From assembly GCA_030681635.1 (NCBI GenBank), contig JAUXRT010000744.1, forward strand, positions 1 through 6,937: DNA of 6,937 nt. The letters run 5' to 3'. This DNA is from Reyranella sp. (GTDB taxonomy: Bacteria; Pseudomonadota; Alphaproteobacteria; Reyranellales; Reyranellaceae). Made by a program: the position numbers and the translations under genes. Each line of letters begins with the position of its first letter. Position 1 is the first letter of the stretch. The notes below the pieces were generated by a model, which ran no database searches, was not told where the DNA came from, and saw only the letters and a program-made list of their open reading frames with translations. Positions 1 to 6,200 of this stretch are shown here, piece by piece.

Positions 1-124
1 CACAAACCCCCGCGCGGAGCGTCGGGGGCGAAATCCGTGGGCGAGGGTAATAAGCGGCCAACCGGCCAGAGTCAACGTTCCGAGGGCCTTGCCGCCTGCG
101 CCCAAAGGCCCGGACAATGCCGGC
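1..124. other. 5' leader without a supported gene
   Basis: No gene can be supported here. Two adjacent in-frame TAA codons at 48-53 could end a plus-strand gene lying to the left, but only about 15 codons precede them and they match no family I recognise. On the minus strand the frame from an ATG at 126 is open to the window edge, but its translation is not recognisable and its start overlaps the start codon of the transferase gene. The stretch probably holds the promoter and leader of the gene at 125. No convincing -35/-10 pair was seen. A stem-loop at 84-111 is listed separately. Confidence 0.5.
84..111 (+). promoter_or_regulatory. Perfect 7-bp stem-loop upstream of the GST start
   Basis: GGGCCTT at 84-90 and AAGGCCC at 105-111 are exact reverse complements separated by 14 nt. 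The 3' arm ends 13 nt before the ATG at 125, in the zone where a ribosome binding site would lie. No T-run follows, so it does not look like an intrinsic terminator. It may influence translation of the transferase or be chance in GC-rich DNA. Confidence 0.3.
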
Positions 125-772
125 ATGTCCCTTGTTCTGCACGGTTACCATTATAGCGTCTACCACCGCATTGCCCGCCTCGTCCTGGCCGAGAAAGGCG
201 TGGCCTACGACCGGGTCGAAGTGAACCCTTTCAGCCCGGACGTTCCGGCGGCCTACCTCGCCCTTCACCCGTTCGGCCGGGTACCGACCCTGGTCCATGA
301 CGGATTCGCGCTCTACGAGACAGGGGCGATCAGCCGCTACATCGACCGCGCCTTCGCCGGGCCCGCCCTTCAGCCCCAGGACGCCCGGGCGCTGGCCCGG
401 ATGGACCAGATCATCGGCATCGTCGATTCCTACGGCTATTGGCCGCTCGTCCGTCAGGTCTTCTCGCACCGCGTCTTTCGGCCGAGCCTCGGCCAGCCGG
501 CGGATGACGCCGAAGTGGCGCTGGGTCTCGCCAGCGCCACGAAGGTGCTGGCGGCGCTCGAGGAACTCGCAGCCTCCGACACTTTTCTGGTGGGCCCCGC
601 GCTCTCGCTTGCCGACCTCCATCTCGGCGCGATGGTTGCTTATTTCACCGCCGCCGCCGAAGGGGCGGCAGCGCTCGGCAGGCACCGGAAGCTTGCGGGC
701 TGGTGGACGCGCCTCCAGCAGCGCCCGTCCATGGCGGCGACCGCGCCAGGCCTGCCGGTCACTCAGGTGTGA
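125..772 (+). CDS. Glutathione S-transferase family protein
   Basis: A 215-residue cytosolic protein with the two-domain layout of bacterial glutathione S-transferases, which conjugate or reduce electrophilic or oxidised substrates using glutathione. The N-terminal thioredoxin-like domain (about 1-80) has a candidate catalytic region YHYSVYH at 8-14 with Ser11, the cis-proline motif VPTL with Pro54, and the glutathione gamma-glutamyl binding motif YETGAI at 64-69. The helical C-terminal domain carries the N-capping box SLAD (Ser161, Asp164) in LSLADLHLG. Length is normal for the family. The ATG at 125 places the first beta strand 2-3 residues in, as expected. An upstream TTG at 89 would add 12 unlikely residues. 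The Shine-Dalgarno sequence is poor. It is the first of four same-strand genes, with a 44-nt gap to the next. Substrate and class cannot be read from sequence. Confidence 0.93.
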   Translation: MSLVLHGYHYSVYHRIARLVLAEKGVAYDRVEVNPFSPDVPAAYLALHPFGRVPTLVHDGFALYETGAISRYIDRAFAGPALQPQDARALARMDQIIGIVDSYGYWPLVRQVFSHRVFRPSLGQPADDAEVALGLASATKVLAALEELAASDTFLVGPALSLADLHLGAMVAYFTAAAEGAAALGRHRKLAGWWTRLQQRPSMAATAPGLPVTQV

Positions 773-817
773 GCGAGTTTGCTTTGAGGCGGGGCCGATG
801 AGGCTCAATATCGCTCA
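770..817 (+). promoter_or_regulatory. Nested stem-loop spanning the GST stop and VTT start
   Basis: TGAGCGA at 770-776, which includes the stop codon of the transferase, is the exact reverse complement of TCGCTCA at 811-817, whose last base is the A of the next start codon. Inside it, TTGAG at 784-788 pairs with CTCAA at 804-808. The folded RNA would place the weak GAGG element at 800-803 and the start codon in or beside paired regions. There is no T-run, so a terminator is unlikely. Coupling between the two genes, or gated translation of the second, is possible. Function is inferred only. Confidence 0.3.
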
Positions 818-1527
818 TGACCTTGCCGCTGCTGCGCCGGCTGCTTCCCGTGGCGATCCTGTTGCTGGGGCTGGTGCTCTTCCTGTCGCTCGGCCTCGAG
901 CGGTATTTTTCCTTCGAGATGCTGAGCCGCCACCATGCGGAACTCACCGCCTGGGTCACCGCCCATGTCGCGCTGGCGGCGTTCATCTTCATCCTGGCCT
1001 ATGCCCTGGTGGTCGCGTTCTCGTTGCCGATCGCCGTCATTGTCACGCCCGTGGGCGGCTTCCTGTTCGGCGTCTGGCTGGGCGCCGCGCTGTCGGTGAT
1101 CGCCGCTACGCTGGGCTCGGTGGCGGTGTTCCTGGCCGCGCACACGGCGTTCCACGATCTCTTCCATGCCCGTGCCGGCCGCGCCTTGGCACGCCTCGAA
1201 GAAGGCTTCCGCCGCGACAGTTTCAGCTATCTCCTGTTTCTGCGGCTGGTGCCGGTGTTTCGCTTCTGGCTGGTCAACATCGTGCCGGCGCTGCTTGGCA
1301 TGCGGCTCGGCCCCTACGCGCTGGCGACACTGATCGGCATCATTCCCGGGGCGATCGTCTATTCCAGTGTCGGTGCGGGCTTCGGCACCCTGATCGATCG
1401 CGGCGAGGCGCCGGACCTCAGCGTGATCTTCGAATGGCGCATCCTGTTGCCGCTGCTGGGACTGGCTGTGCTGTCGTTGCTGCCGGTTCTCTACGCCCGC
1501 CTGCGCGGCGGCAAGGCTGCGCCCTGA
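817..1527 (+). CDS. TVP38/TMEM64 (VTT, DedA-like) membrane protein
   Basis: A 236-residue integral membrane protein of the TVP38/TMEM64 family, also called SNARE-associated Golgi or VTT domain. Related DedA and VMP1/TMEM41B proteins are linked to lipid scrambling or flippase activity and envelope homeostasis. Hydrophobic segments lie near residues 8-26, 48-72, 78-104, 138-160, 165-187 and 205-222. Diagnostic parts are the re-entrant loop motif GGFLFG at 80-85 and the second-half signature LRLVPVFRFWLVN followed by PALLGMRLGPY and GIIPGAIVYSSVGAG. In many homologues I know, the residue at 149 is Pro (VPVFPF); here it is Arg. The ATG at 817 is the first in-frame start after a TGA at 799-801, with a weak GAGG 13 nt upstream. 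Its stop lies one base before the next gene, so co-translation with the flavoprotein is likely. Transported substrate is unknown. Confidence 0.92.
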   Translation: MTLPLLRRLLPVAILLLGLVLFLSLGLERYFSFEMLSRHHAELTAWVTAHVALAAFIFILAYALVVAFSLPIAVIVTPVGGFLFGVWLGAALSVIAATLGSVAVFLAAHTAFHDLFHARAGRALARLEEGFRRDSFSYLLFLRLVPVFRFWLVNIVPALLGMRLGPYALATLIGIIPGAIVYSSVGAGFGTLIDRGEAPDLSVIFEWRILLPLLGLAVLSLLPVLYARLRGGKAAP

Positions 1528-1558
1528 CATGACGCCCCTTGACATGCCCCCTGATATG
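1522..1558 (+). repeat. Three imperfect tandem repeats around the flavoprotein start
   Basis: CCCTGACATG (1522-1531), CCCCTTGACATG (1535-1546) and CCCCCTGATATG (1547-1558) follow one another. The first copy contains the stop of the VTT gene and the first ATG of the flavoprotein gene. Each later copy carries another in-frame ATG. The repeat makes the true start codon uncertain by up to 10 residues. Confidence 0.5.
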
Positions 1559-2980
1559 ATGGCCACGCTCACGCCTGACGTCTGCATCATTGGGGCCGGC
1601 TCGGCCGGCCTGGTGGTTGCGGCCGGCGCCGCGCAGCTCGGCCTGAAAGTCGTGCTGATCGAACGCGCCGAGATGGGCGGCGATTGCCTCAATTTCGGCT
1701 GCGTGCCGTCGAAAGCGCTGATCGCTGCCGCCAAGGCGGCACAGGCGCAACGCAGCGGCGCCGCCTTCGGCATCGCGCCGGTCGAACCGCGGGTCGACTT
1801 CGCCAAGGTCATGGACCACGTGGCCGGCGTGATCGCTGCCATCGCCCCCAACGATTCGGTCGAACGGTTCGAGAAACTTGGCGTTCGCGTTCTGAGGGAA
1901 GAAGCGCGCTTCATCGGTCGCACCGACGTGCAGGCCGGCCCGCACCGCATCAGAAGCAAGCGCATCGTGCTGGCAACCGGTTCGCGGCCGACAGCGCCGC
2001 CCATCCCCGGCCTCGCCGACGTGCCCTATTTCACCAACGAGACGGTGTTCGCCAGCCGCACGCTGCCGGCCCATCTGGTCGTGATCGGCGGCGGGCCGAT
2101 CGGCCTGGAAATGGCCCAGGCGCACCGGCGGCTGGGCGCGTGCGTCACCGTCCTGGAAGCTTTTGGCTTCCTCGCCAAGGATGACCCCGAACTTTCCGCC
2201 GTCGTCATAGAACGCCTGCGCGCGGAGGGCGTAGACCTGCGCGACCACGTAAAAATTGCCCGGATCGAACGTGCCGCCTCAGGCATCGCCGTCATCCTGG
2301 AGGGCGGCGAGCGGCTGGAAGGATCGCACCTGCTGGTGGCGGCCGGCCGCGCGCCCAACGTCGAGAGCCTCGATCTCGACACGGCGGGCGTGGCGTTCAC
2401 GAAACGCGGCATCACGGTCGACGGCGCGCTCAAAACCTCCAACCGCAACGTCTGGGCGATCGGCGACTGCAACGGCCTGTATGCCTTCACGCACATGGCC
2501 GGCTACGAGGCCTCGCTGTTCATCCGCGGTGCGCTGTTTCGCGCGCCTGCCCGGCTCGATCCGGCGATCGTGCCGTGGGCGACCTATACCGATCCCGAAC
2601 TGGCCCAGGTCGGCCTCAGCGAAAGCGAGGCGCGCAAGCAGCACGGCGAGGCGATCCGGGTGCTGCGCTGGAAGCTGGCCGAGAACGACCGTGCCCAGGC
2701 GGAACGGGAAACCGACGGGCTGGTCAAGGTCGTCACCGATTCGCGCGGTCGCGTGCTGGGCGCCGCCATCGTCGGGCCGCACGCCGGAGATCTCATCCAG
2801 CCCTGGTGCCTGGCGCTGTCGAAGCGCCTGAAGATCGCGGCCATGGCGAGCTTCGTGCCGCCCTATCCAACCCTCGGCGAGGCCAGCAAACGTGCCGCCG
2901 GCAGCTATTTCACCGAAACGCTGTTCGGGCCCCGGACTCGTGGACTCGTGCGGTTCCTCGCGCGGCTGCCGGTTTGGTGA
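1529..2980 (+). CDS. MerA-like FAD-dependent pyridine nucleotide-disulfide oxidoreductase
   Basis: A 483-residue class I flavoprotein disulfide reductase, which moves electrons from NAD(P)H through FAD to a CX4C disulfide. Visible in order: FAD-binding GAGSAG at 22-27; redox motif GGDCLNFGCVPSK with Cys53 and Cys58; ATGSRP at 149-154; NAD(P)-binding GGGPIG at 187-192; the second FAD motif AIGD ending at Asp313; and a C-terminal dimerisation domain with PYPTLGE at 445-451. Tyr446 occupies the position of the catalytic His of lipoamide dehydrogenase and glutathione reductase, followed by Glu451. MerA also has Tyr here, but this protein ends LPVW without MerA's vicinal cysteines and has no N-terminal heavy-metal domain, so true mercuric reductase activity is doubtful. 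In-frame ATGs at 1529, 1544, 1556 and 1559 all leave the FAD fold intact. The first follows the VTT stop by one base and has AAGG 12 nt upstream. The substrate is unknown. Confidence 0.93.
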   Translation: MTPLDMPPDMMATLTPDVCIIGAGSAGLVVAAGAAQLGLKVVLIERAEMGGDCLNFGCVPSKALIAAAKAAQAQRSGAAFGIAPVEPRVDFAKVMDHVAGVIAAIAPNDSVERFEKLGVRVLREEARFIGRTDVQAGPHRIRSKRIVLATGSRPTAPPIPGLADVPYFTNETVFASRTLPAHLVVIGGGPIGLEMAQAHRRLGACVTVLEAFGFLAKDDPELSAVVIERLRAEGVDLRDHVKIARIERAASGIAVILEGGERLEGSHLLVAAGRAPNVESLDLDTAGVAFTKRGITVDGALKTSNRNVWAIGDCNGLYAFTHMAGYEASLFIRGALFRAPARLDPAIVPWATYTDPELAQVGLSESEARKQHGEAIRVLRWKLAENDRAQAERETDGLVKVVTDSRGRVLGAAIVGPHAGDLIQPWCLALSKRLKIAAMASFVPPYPTLGEASKRAAGSYFTETLFGPRTRGLVRFLARLPVW

Positions 2981-3007
2981 GACCAGAGTTCGTTGTAGAC
3001 TTCGACC

Positions 3008-4444
3008 ATGACCGCCGACATCACCGTTCCCGCTGAAACGGTCCGCCCCGCGCGCGGTCGGAATCCCGCGTTCGGCCTGTCCTGGCGCATTCTTGCGCTC
3101 GTCGTGACGGCGGTGATGACCGCCGAGGTCTTCATCTTCCTGCCGTCGATCGCCCGCTTCCGCGAGGTCTATCTCGAGCAGCTGATCGAAAGCGGCACCC
3201 TGGCAGCCCTCGCCCTCGACGCCACGCCCGACAACATGGTGACGGAGGAGGTCAAACGGAGCCTGCTCAACCACGCCCGGGTCGATGCCGTCGTGCTGGT
3301 CGAGCCGAACAAGCCCAAGCGCGCCCTGATGAACATCGAGCCGCGCGCCGACATGCCGAACTTCAATCTGATGGACCGCGGCGCCTTGGGGCTGATCTGG
3401 GATGCCCTGTCGTCGATGGCGCAGGACGGTTCGCGCTATATCCGGGTCGGTGGCGAATCGATGCGCCTGCCCAAGGCCATGGTCTGGATCGTCGTCGACG
3501 AGTTGCCGATGCGGATCGCCATGTATGCCTATGCCGGCCGCATCCTGATCCTGTCCGTCATCATCTCGGTGTTCACCGCCGTCTTTCTCTATCTTGCACT
3601 GCGCTGGCTGGTGATCCGGCCGCTACAAGACCTGTCGTCCGACATGACCGCCTTCCGCCGCGCGCCCGAGGAGGCCGGAACCGAACGGGCACCGACCCAG
3701 CGCAGCGACGAGATCGGCGTCGTCGACCGTGAGTTCCAGAACCTGCAGCGCGAGCTGCGCGCCTCGCTGCGGCAGAAATCCCGCCTCGCCGAAGTCGGCG
3801 CCGCGACCAACAAGATCAATCACGACCTGCGCAACATGCTGTCGACGGCGCGATTGCTGTCCGACCGGTTGGCGCGCAGCGACGACGAGCGCACGCGGGC
3901 GCTCGCGCCGACCATCCTCAACACCATCGATCGCGCCGCGCGGCTGGCCAGCGACGCCATTGAATATGTGCGCGACCGGCCGGCGCCGCGGTTGACCACC
4001 CTCGACCTCGCCGACCTGGTCGACGAGGCCGGAATCGCCCTGCAGGAGCAGGGCGAGGACAGCACCCCCAACATCGTCCGCGCGTGGCTGAACGAGGTCG
4101 GCGAGGGCTGCACCGCGCGCGCCGACCGCGACCTGCTTTATCGTGTCTTCGTCAATCTCGGCCGCAACGCCTTCGAAGCCGGCGCCACCACCGTCATCGT
4201 GCGGTCCCGGGCAAACGGCGCCTATCTTCTGGTCGATGTCGCCGACAACGGCCCCGGCGTGCCGCAGGCGGTCGCGACCCAGCTCTTCCGGCCCTTCACG
4301 ATCGGTGGACGCGCCGGCGGCGCGGGCCTCGGCCTTGCCATCGCCCGCGACCTGGTACGCAACCACGGCGGCGATATCGCGCTCGCGGAGACCGGCCCCT
4401 CGGGCACGACCTTCCGCTTTACCCTGCCGCTCGGCGACGCCTGA
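3008..4444 (+). CDS. Membrane sensor histidine kinase (HAMP-HisKA-HATPase)
   Basis: A 478-residue inner-membrane sensor kinase of a two-component system. It has a transmembrane helix near 26-46, a periplasmic sensor region of about 130 residues with no domain I recognise, a second helix near 179-201, and a HAMP-like linker to about 250. The dimerisation/phosphoacceptor motif is INHDLRN with His272. In the ATPase domain the N box has Asn383 and Asn387 in NLGRNAFEA, the G1 box is DNGPG at 413-417, the F box is LFRPF, and the G2 box is GAGLGL at 438-443. All catalytic elements are present, so it should be active. The ATG at 3008 is the first in-frame start after a TAG at 2996-2998, and no Shine-Dalgarno sequence is visible. 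It follows the flavoprotein gene by 27 nt. No response regulator lies in the window, so its partner and signal are unknown. Confidence 0.93.
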   Translation: MTADITVPAETVRPARGRNPAFGLSWRILALVVTAVMTAEVFIFLPSIARFREVYLEQLIESGTLAALALDATPDNMVTEEVKRSLLNHARVDAVVLVEPNKPKRALMNIEPRADMPNFNLMDRGALGLIWDALSSMAQDGSRYIRVGGESMRLPKAMVWIVVDELPMRIAMYAYAGRILILSVIISVFTAVFLYLALRWLVIRPLQDLSSDMTAFRRAPEEAGTERAPTQRSDEIGVVDREFQNLQRELRASLRQKSRLAEVGAATNKINHDLRNMLSTARLLSDRLARSDDERTRALAPTILNTIDRAARLASDAIEYVRDRPAPRLTTLDLADLVDEAGIALQEQGEDSTPNIVRAWLNEVGEGCTARADRDLLYRVFVNLGRNAFEAGATTVIVRSRANGAYLLVDVADNGPGVPQAVATQLFRPFTIGGRAGGAGLGLAIARDLVRNHGGDIALAETGPSGTTFRFTLPLGDA

Positions 4445-4465
4445 CCGAATCGACCGGGGAAAGGA

Positions 4466-5218
4466 TCAGGGCTCGGCCTTCAGGCGGGCGCTGAAGTCGC
4501 GGATGCGCCGCGCGTTGACGCCAAGATCGGACTCGCCGGCGCGGCTCTTGGAGCGGACATCGATCCGGCTGCCTGTGCCGGCGGCACGAATGCGCACCAC
4601 GATGTCGTCGCGAAAGCCGAACCAGCCGCTGGTGTCGACGGCTTCCAGGCGCCCTTCCGCCGGGGCGCGCGCGACAACGTCCCAGCCCATCGCCATCGCC
4701 ACCCGGTCGGCGCGCTTGAAGGCTTCGGCCGGAGCGACGGGCATGACGATGGTCACGATGTCGGGATAGGCCTCGCGCTGGAGTGTCGCCGCGGCGGCAC
4801 CGGGATAGGCGGGTGGATTGGGCGCCCCTCGCCGCAACTGCAGCAGGGCGACCATGGCCGGCGGGTTGCCGATGTCGGTCGAGATGTCGTTGATCACCGG
4901 CAGTTGCTGCGACCACAGGAACCAGCTGACCGGCATCCAGGCGCCGGCCACGCCGACCACGATGGCGAGAAACGCCGCCACGAATCCGCGCCGCCGGTCG
5001 CCGGGCCGTGTCGGAACGATGGTCGCAAGCCCGAGCGCCACGCCGGCAACGGCGACATAGAAGCCATAGCGAAAGACGGCGATCGCCGCCTCGATGTCCA
5101 ACCCCAGGTAGCGATGCAGTGGACCGGCGGCAGCGACGATCAGCGCGGCCACGCAGGCCGAAATGAAGGCCATGCGCGCCAGACGATGACTGATCGGGTT
5201 GGTCGGTCTAACGAACAT
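4466..5218 (-). CDS. DUF1499 domain protein with N-terminal membrane segments
   Basis: A 250-residue protein of unknown function. The N-terminal part has three hydrophobic segments near residues 16-32, 44-68 and 78-102. The C-terminal part from about 106 matches DUF1499 as I know it: it opens with INDISTD, continues through YPDIV, an AF..AD...AMGW stretch and GFRDDIVVRIR, and closes with IDVRSKSR, SDLGVNA and a final RI.DFSARL. The frame extends 24 codons further upstream, but the ATG at 5218 is preferred because GGAG lies five bases before it (5224-5227) and the extra residues are Cys/Arg-rich and untypical. The gene is convergent with the histidine kinase (21-bp gap) and divergent from the exporter. 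DUF1499 proteins are common in Proteobacteria without an established activity. The domain assignment is confident; the role is unknown. Confidence 0.88.
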   Translation of the reverse strand: MFVRPTNPISHRLARMAFISACVAALIVAAAGPLHRYLGLDIEAAIAVFRYGFYVAVAGVALGLATIVPTRPGDRRRGFVAAFLAIVVGVAGAWMPVSWFLWSQQLPVINDISTDIGNPPAMVALLQLRRGAPNPPAYPGAAAATLQREAYPDIVTIVMPVAPAEAFKRADRVAMAMGWDVVARAPAEGRLEAVDTSGWFGFRDDIVVRIRAAGTGSRIDVRSKSRAGESDLGVNARRIRDFSARLKAEP

Positions 5219-5223
5219 GCCGT

Positions 5224-5227
5224 CTCC
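5224..5227 (-). promoter_or_regulatory. Ribosome binding site that fixes the DUF1499 start
   Basis: On the minus strand GGAG stands five bases before the ATG at 5218. It is the clearest Shine-Dalgarno sequence in the window and supports this ATG over the longer frame starting at 5290. Confidence 0.6.
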
Positions 5228-5230
5228 GCT

Positions 5231-5246
5231 GTAACGGCATCGTAAC
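5231..5246. promoter_or_regulatory. GTAAC direct repeat at 11-bp spacing in the divergent promoter region
   Basis: GTAAC occurs at 5231-5235 and again at 5242-5246, one helical turn apart, in the 88-bp gap between the divergent DUF1499 and exporter genes. Winged-helix response regulators of the OmpR/PhoB type often bind direct repeats with an 11-bp period. A weak plus-strand promoter could be TCGACA (5272-5277) with TCTATG (5293-5298), but the 15-bp spacer is short. No strong minus-strand promoter was found. Five-base repeats arise by chance, so this is only a candidate operator. Confidence 0.25.
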
Positions 5247-5306
5247 CGTGAAACGCAACGCACGCATCCGCTCGACAATTCCGGTTGCATTCTCTATGCG
5301 GCGACC

Positions 5307-6200
5307 ATGACGACAACCGATACCGTCCGACGGCGGGCGATGGCCGCCGGACTGACCGCCATCTGCCTTTGGGGCTCGCTTGCCGCGCTTTCCGTCCTGG
5401 CGGGCCCGATTCCACCGTTCCAGATGGTTGCCATGACGTTCGCGGTCGGCGCCTCCATCGGCATCGTTCGCGCCTGGCGACGCGGCGTCGGCTGGATGGG
5501 ACTGGTGCGCTGGCCGGCGAAGGTCTGGCTGCTGGGCATCTGCGGATTGTTCGGTTACCACGCGCTCTACTTCGGCGCGCTGCAGCTGGCACCGCCGGCC
5601 GAAGCCAACCTCGTCAACTATCTCTGGCCGCTCCTGATCGTGCTGCTGTCGGCGCCGTTCGCTGGTGAACGTCTGGGCTGGACGCATCTGGCCGGCGCCG
5701 GATTGGGCTTCGCCGGCGTGGCGCTGCTCGCCTTCGGCCGTGGACTGAACTTCGCCGGTGAGCATGCGATGGGGCATGCGCTGGGCTACGCGCTGGCGCT
5801 GGGCTGCGCCTTCACCTGGGCGCTCTATTCGGTGCTGTCGCGCCGTTTCGGCGACACGCCGACCGATGCCATTGCCAGCTTCTGCGCCGCGTCGGCGGTT
5901 CTCTCGCTGCTCTGCCACCTGGTGTTCGAGCGCACGGTCTGGCCGGCCTCGCCCCTTGCCTGGCTCGCCGTGTTGGCACTCGGCCTGGGGCCCACGGGAT
6001 CGGCCTTCTATTTCTGGGACCATGCCGTCAAACGCGGCGACATCCGCGCACTGGGTGCGTTCAGCTATGCGACACCGATTCTGTCGACGGCGATCCTGAT
6101 CGCTTGCGGCCTTGCCGAACCGACCGGCGCACTGCTGCTCGCCGCCTTGCTCGTCACGGCCGGCGCCACCCTCGCCTCACGCGAGCTCTGGCGGCGCTAG
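5307..6200 (+). CDS. EamA/DMT superfamily exporter, YddG-like
   Basis: A 297-residue inner-membrane transporter of the drug/metabolite transporter superfamily, built of two EamA repeats (about 10-145 and 155-295) with about ten transmembrane helices, the usual size. The first repeat contains AICLWGSLAAL and, at 99-108, EANLVNYLWP. The second contains the matching GCAFTWALYS at 166-175 and, further on, YATPILSTAIL. NYLWP, the F.WA.Y motif and Y.TP.LS resemble the aromatic amino acid exporter YddG, so export of amino acids or similar metabolites is plausible, but substrate cannot be assigned. The ATG at 5307 has no clear Shine-Dalgarno sequence. An internal ATG at 5340 would shorten the N-terminus ahead of the first helix and cannot be excluded. 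The TAG stop overlaps the stop of the convergent DUF985 gene within a shared CTAG. Confidence 0.92.
   Translation: MTTTDTVRRRAMAAGLTAICLWGSLAALSVLAGPIPPFQMVAMTFAVGASIGIVRAWRRGVGWMGLVRWPAKVWLLGICGLFGYHALYFGALQLAPPAEANLVNYLWPLLIVLLSAPFAGERLGWTHLAGAGLGFAGVALLAFGRGLNFAGEHAMGHALGYALALGCAFTWALYSVLSRRFGDTPTDAIASFCAASAVLSLLCHLVFERTVWPASPLAWLAVLALGLGPTGSAFYFWDHAVKRGDIRALGAFSYATPILSTAILIACGLAEPTGALLLAALLVTAGATLASRELWRR
6197..6200. other. CTAG supplying stop codons for two convergent genes
   Basis: The palindrome CTAG is read as TAG at 6198-6200 by the plus-strand exporter and as TAG at 6199-6197 by the minus-strand DUF985 gene. The genes overlap tail-to-tail by four bases, leaving no room for an intergenic terminator. 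Confidence 0.95.

Noticed and set aside
1..126. A minus-strand frame open from an ATG at 126 to the window edge
   Set aside because: No recognisable protein sequence, its AGGG is too close to the ATG to be a normal ribosome binding site, and its start overlaps head-to-head with the GST start codon. It could only be judged with sequence to the left.
297..1532. A 411-codon plus-strand frame across the GST and VTT genes
   Set aside because: It is a frame-shifted reading of two real genes, with Arg/Pro/Ser-rich low-information sequence and no family match.
805..2004. A 399-codon minus-strand open frame opposite the VTT and flavoprotein genes
   Set aside because: The translation is rich in Arg, Gln, His and Asp with no recognisable domain, and it lies entirely opposite two well-supported genes. 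Such frames are expected in high-GC DNA.
1529..2980. Mercuric reductase (merA) as the name of the flavoprotein
   Set aside because: The Tyr at the active site fits, but the C-terminal vicinal cysteines and the N-terminal metal-binding domain are absent, and no merR, merT or merP is nearby.
2279..3274. A 331-codon minus-strand frame opposite the flavoprotein 3' end and kinase 5' end
   Set aside because: It is an antisense shadow. Composition is charged and irregular, and it crosses a gene junction.
4445..4465. A bidirectional terminator between the kinase and DUF1499 genes
   Set aside because: The 21-bp gap contains no inverted repeat and no T-run on either strand.
4419..4916. A second minus-strand frame of 165 codons inside the DUF1499 gene
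   Set aside because: It is an Arg-rich alternative frame of the gene. The DUF1499 motifs are continuous in the chosen frame, so there is no frameshift.
5208..6023. A 271-codon minus-strand frame opposite the exporter
   Set aside because: It is Gln/Arg/Glu-rich antisense sequence of a hydrophobic membrane protein, the usual mirror pattern of such genes.
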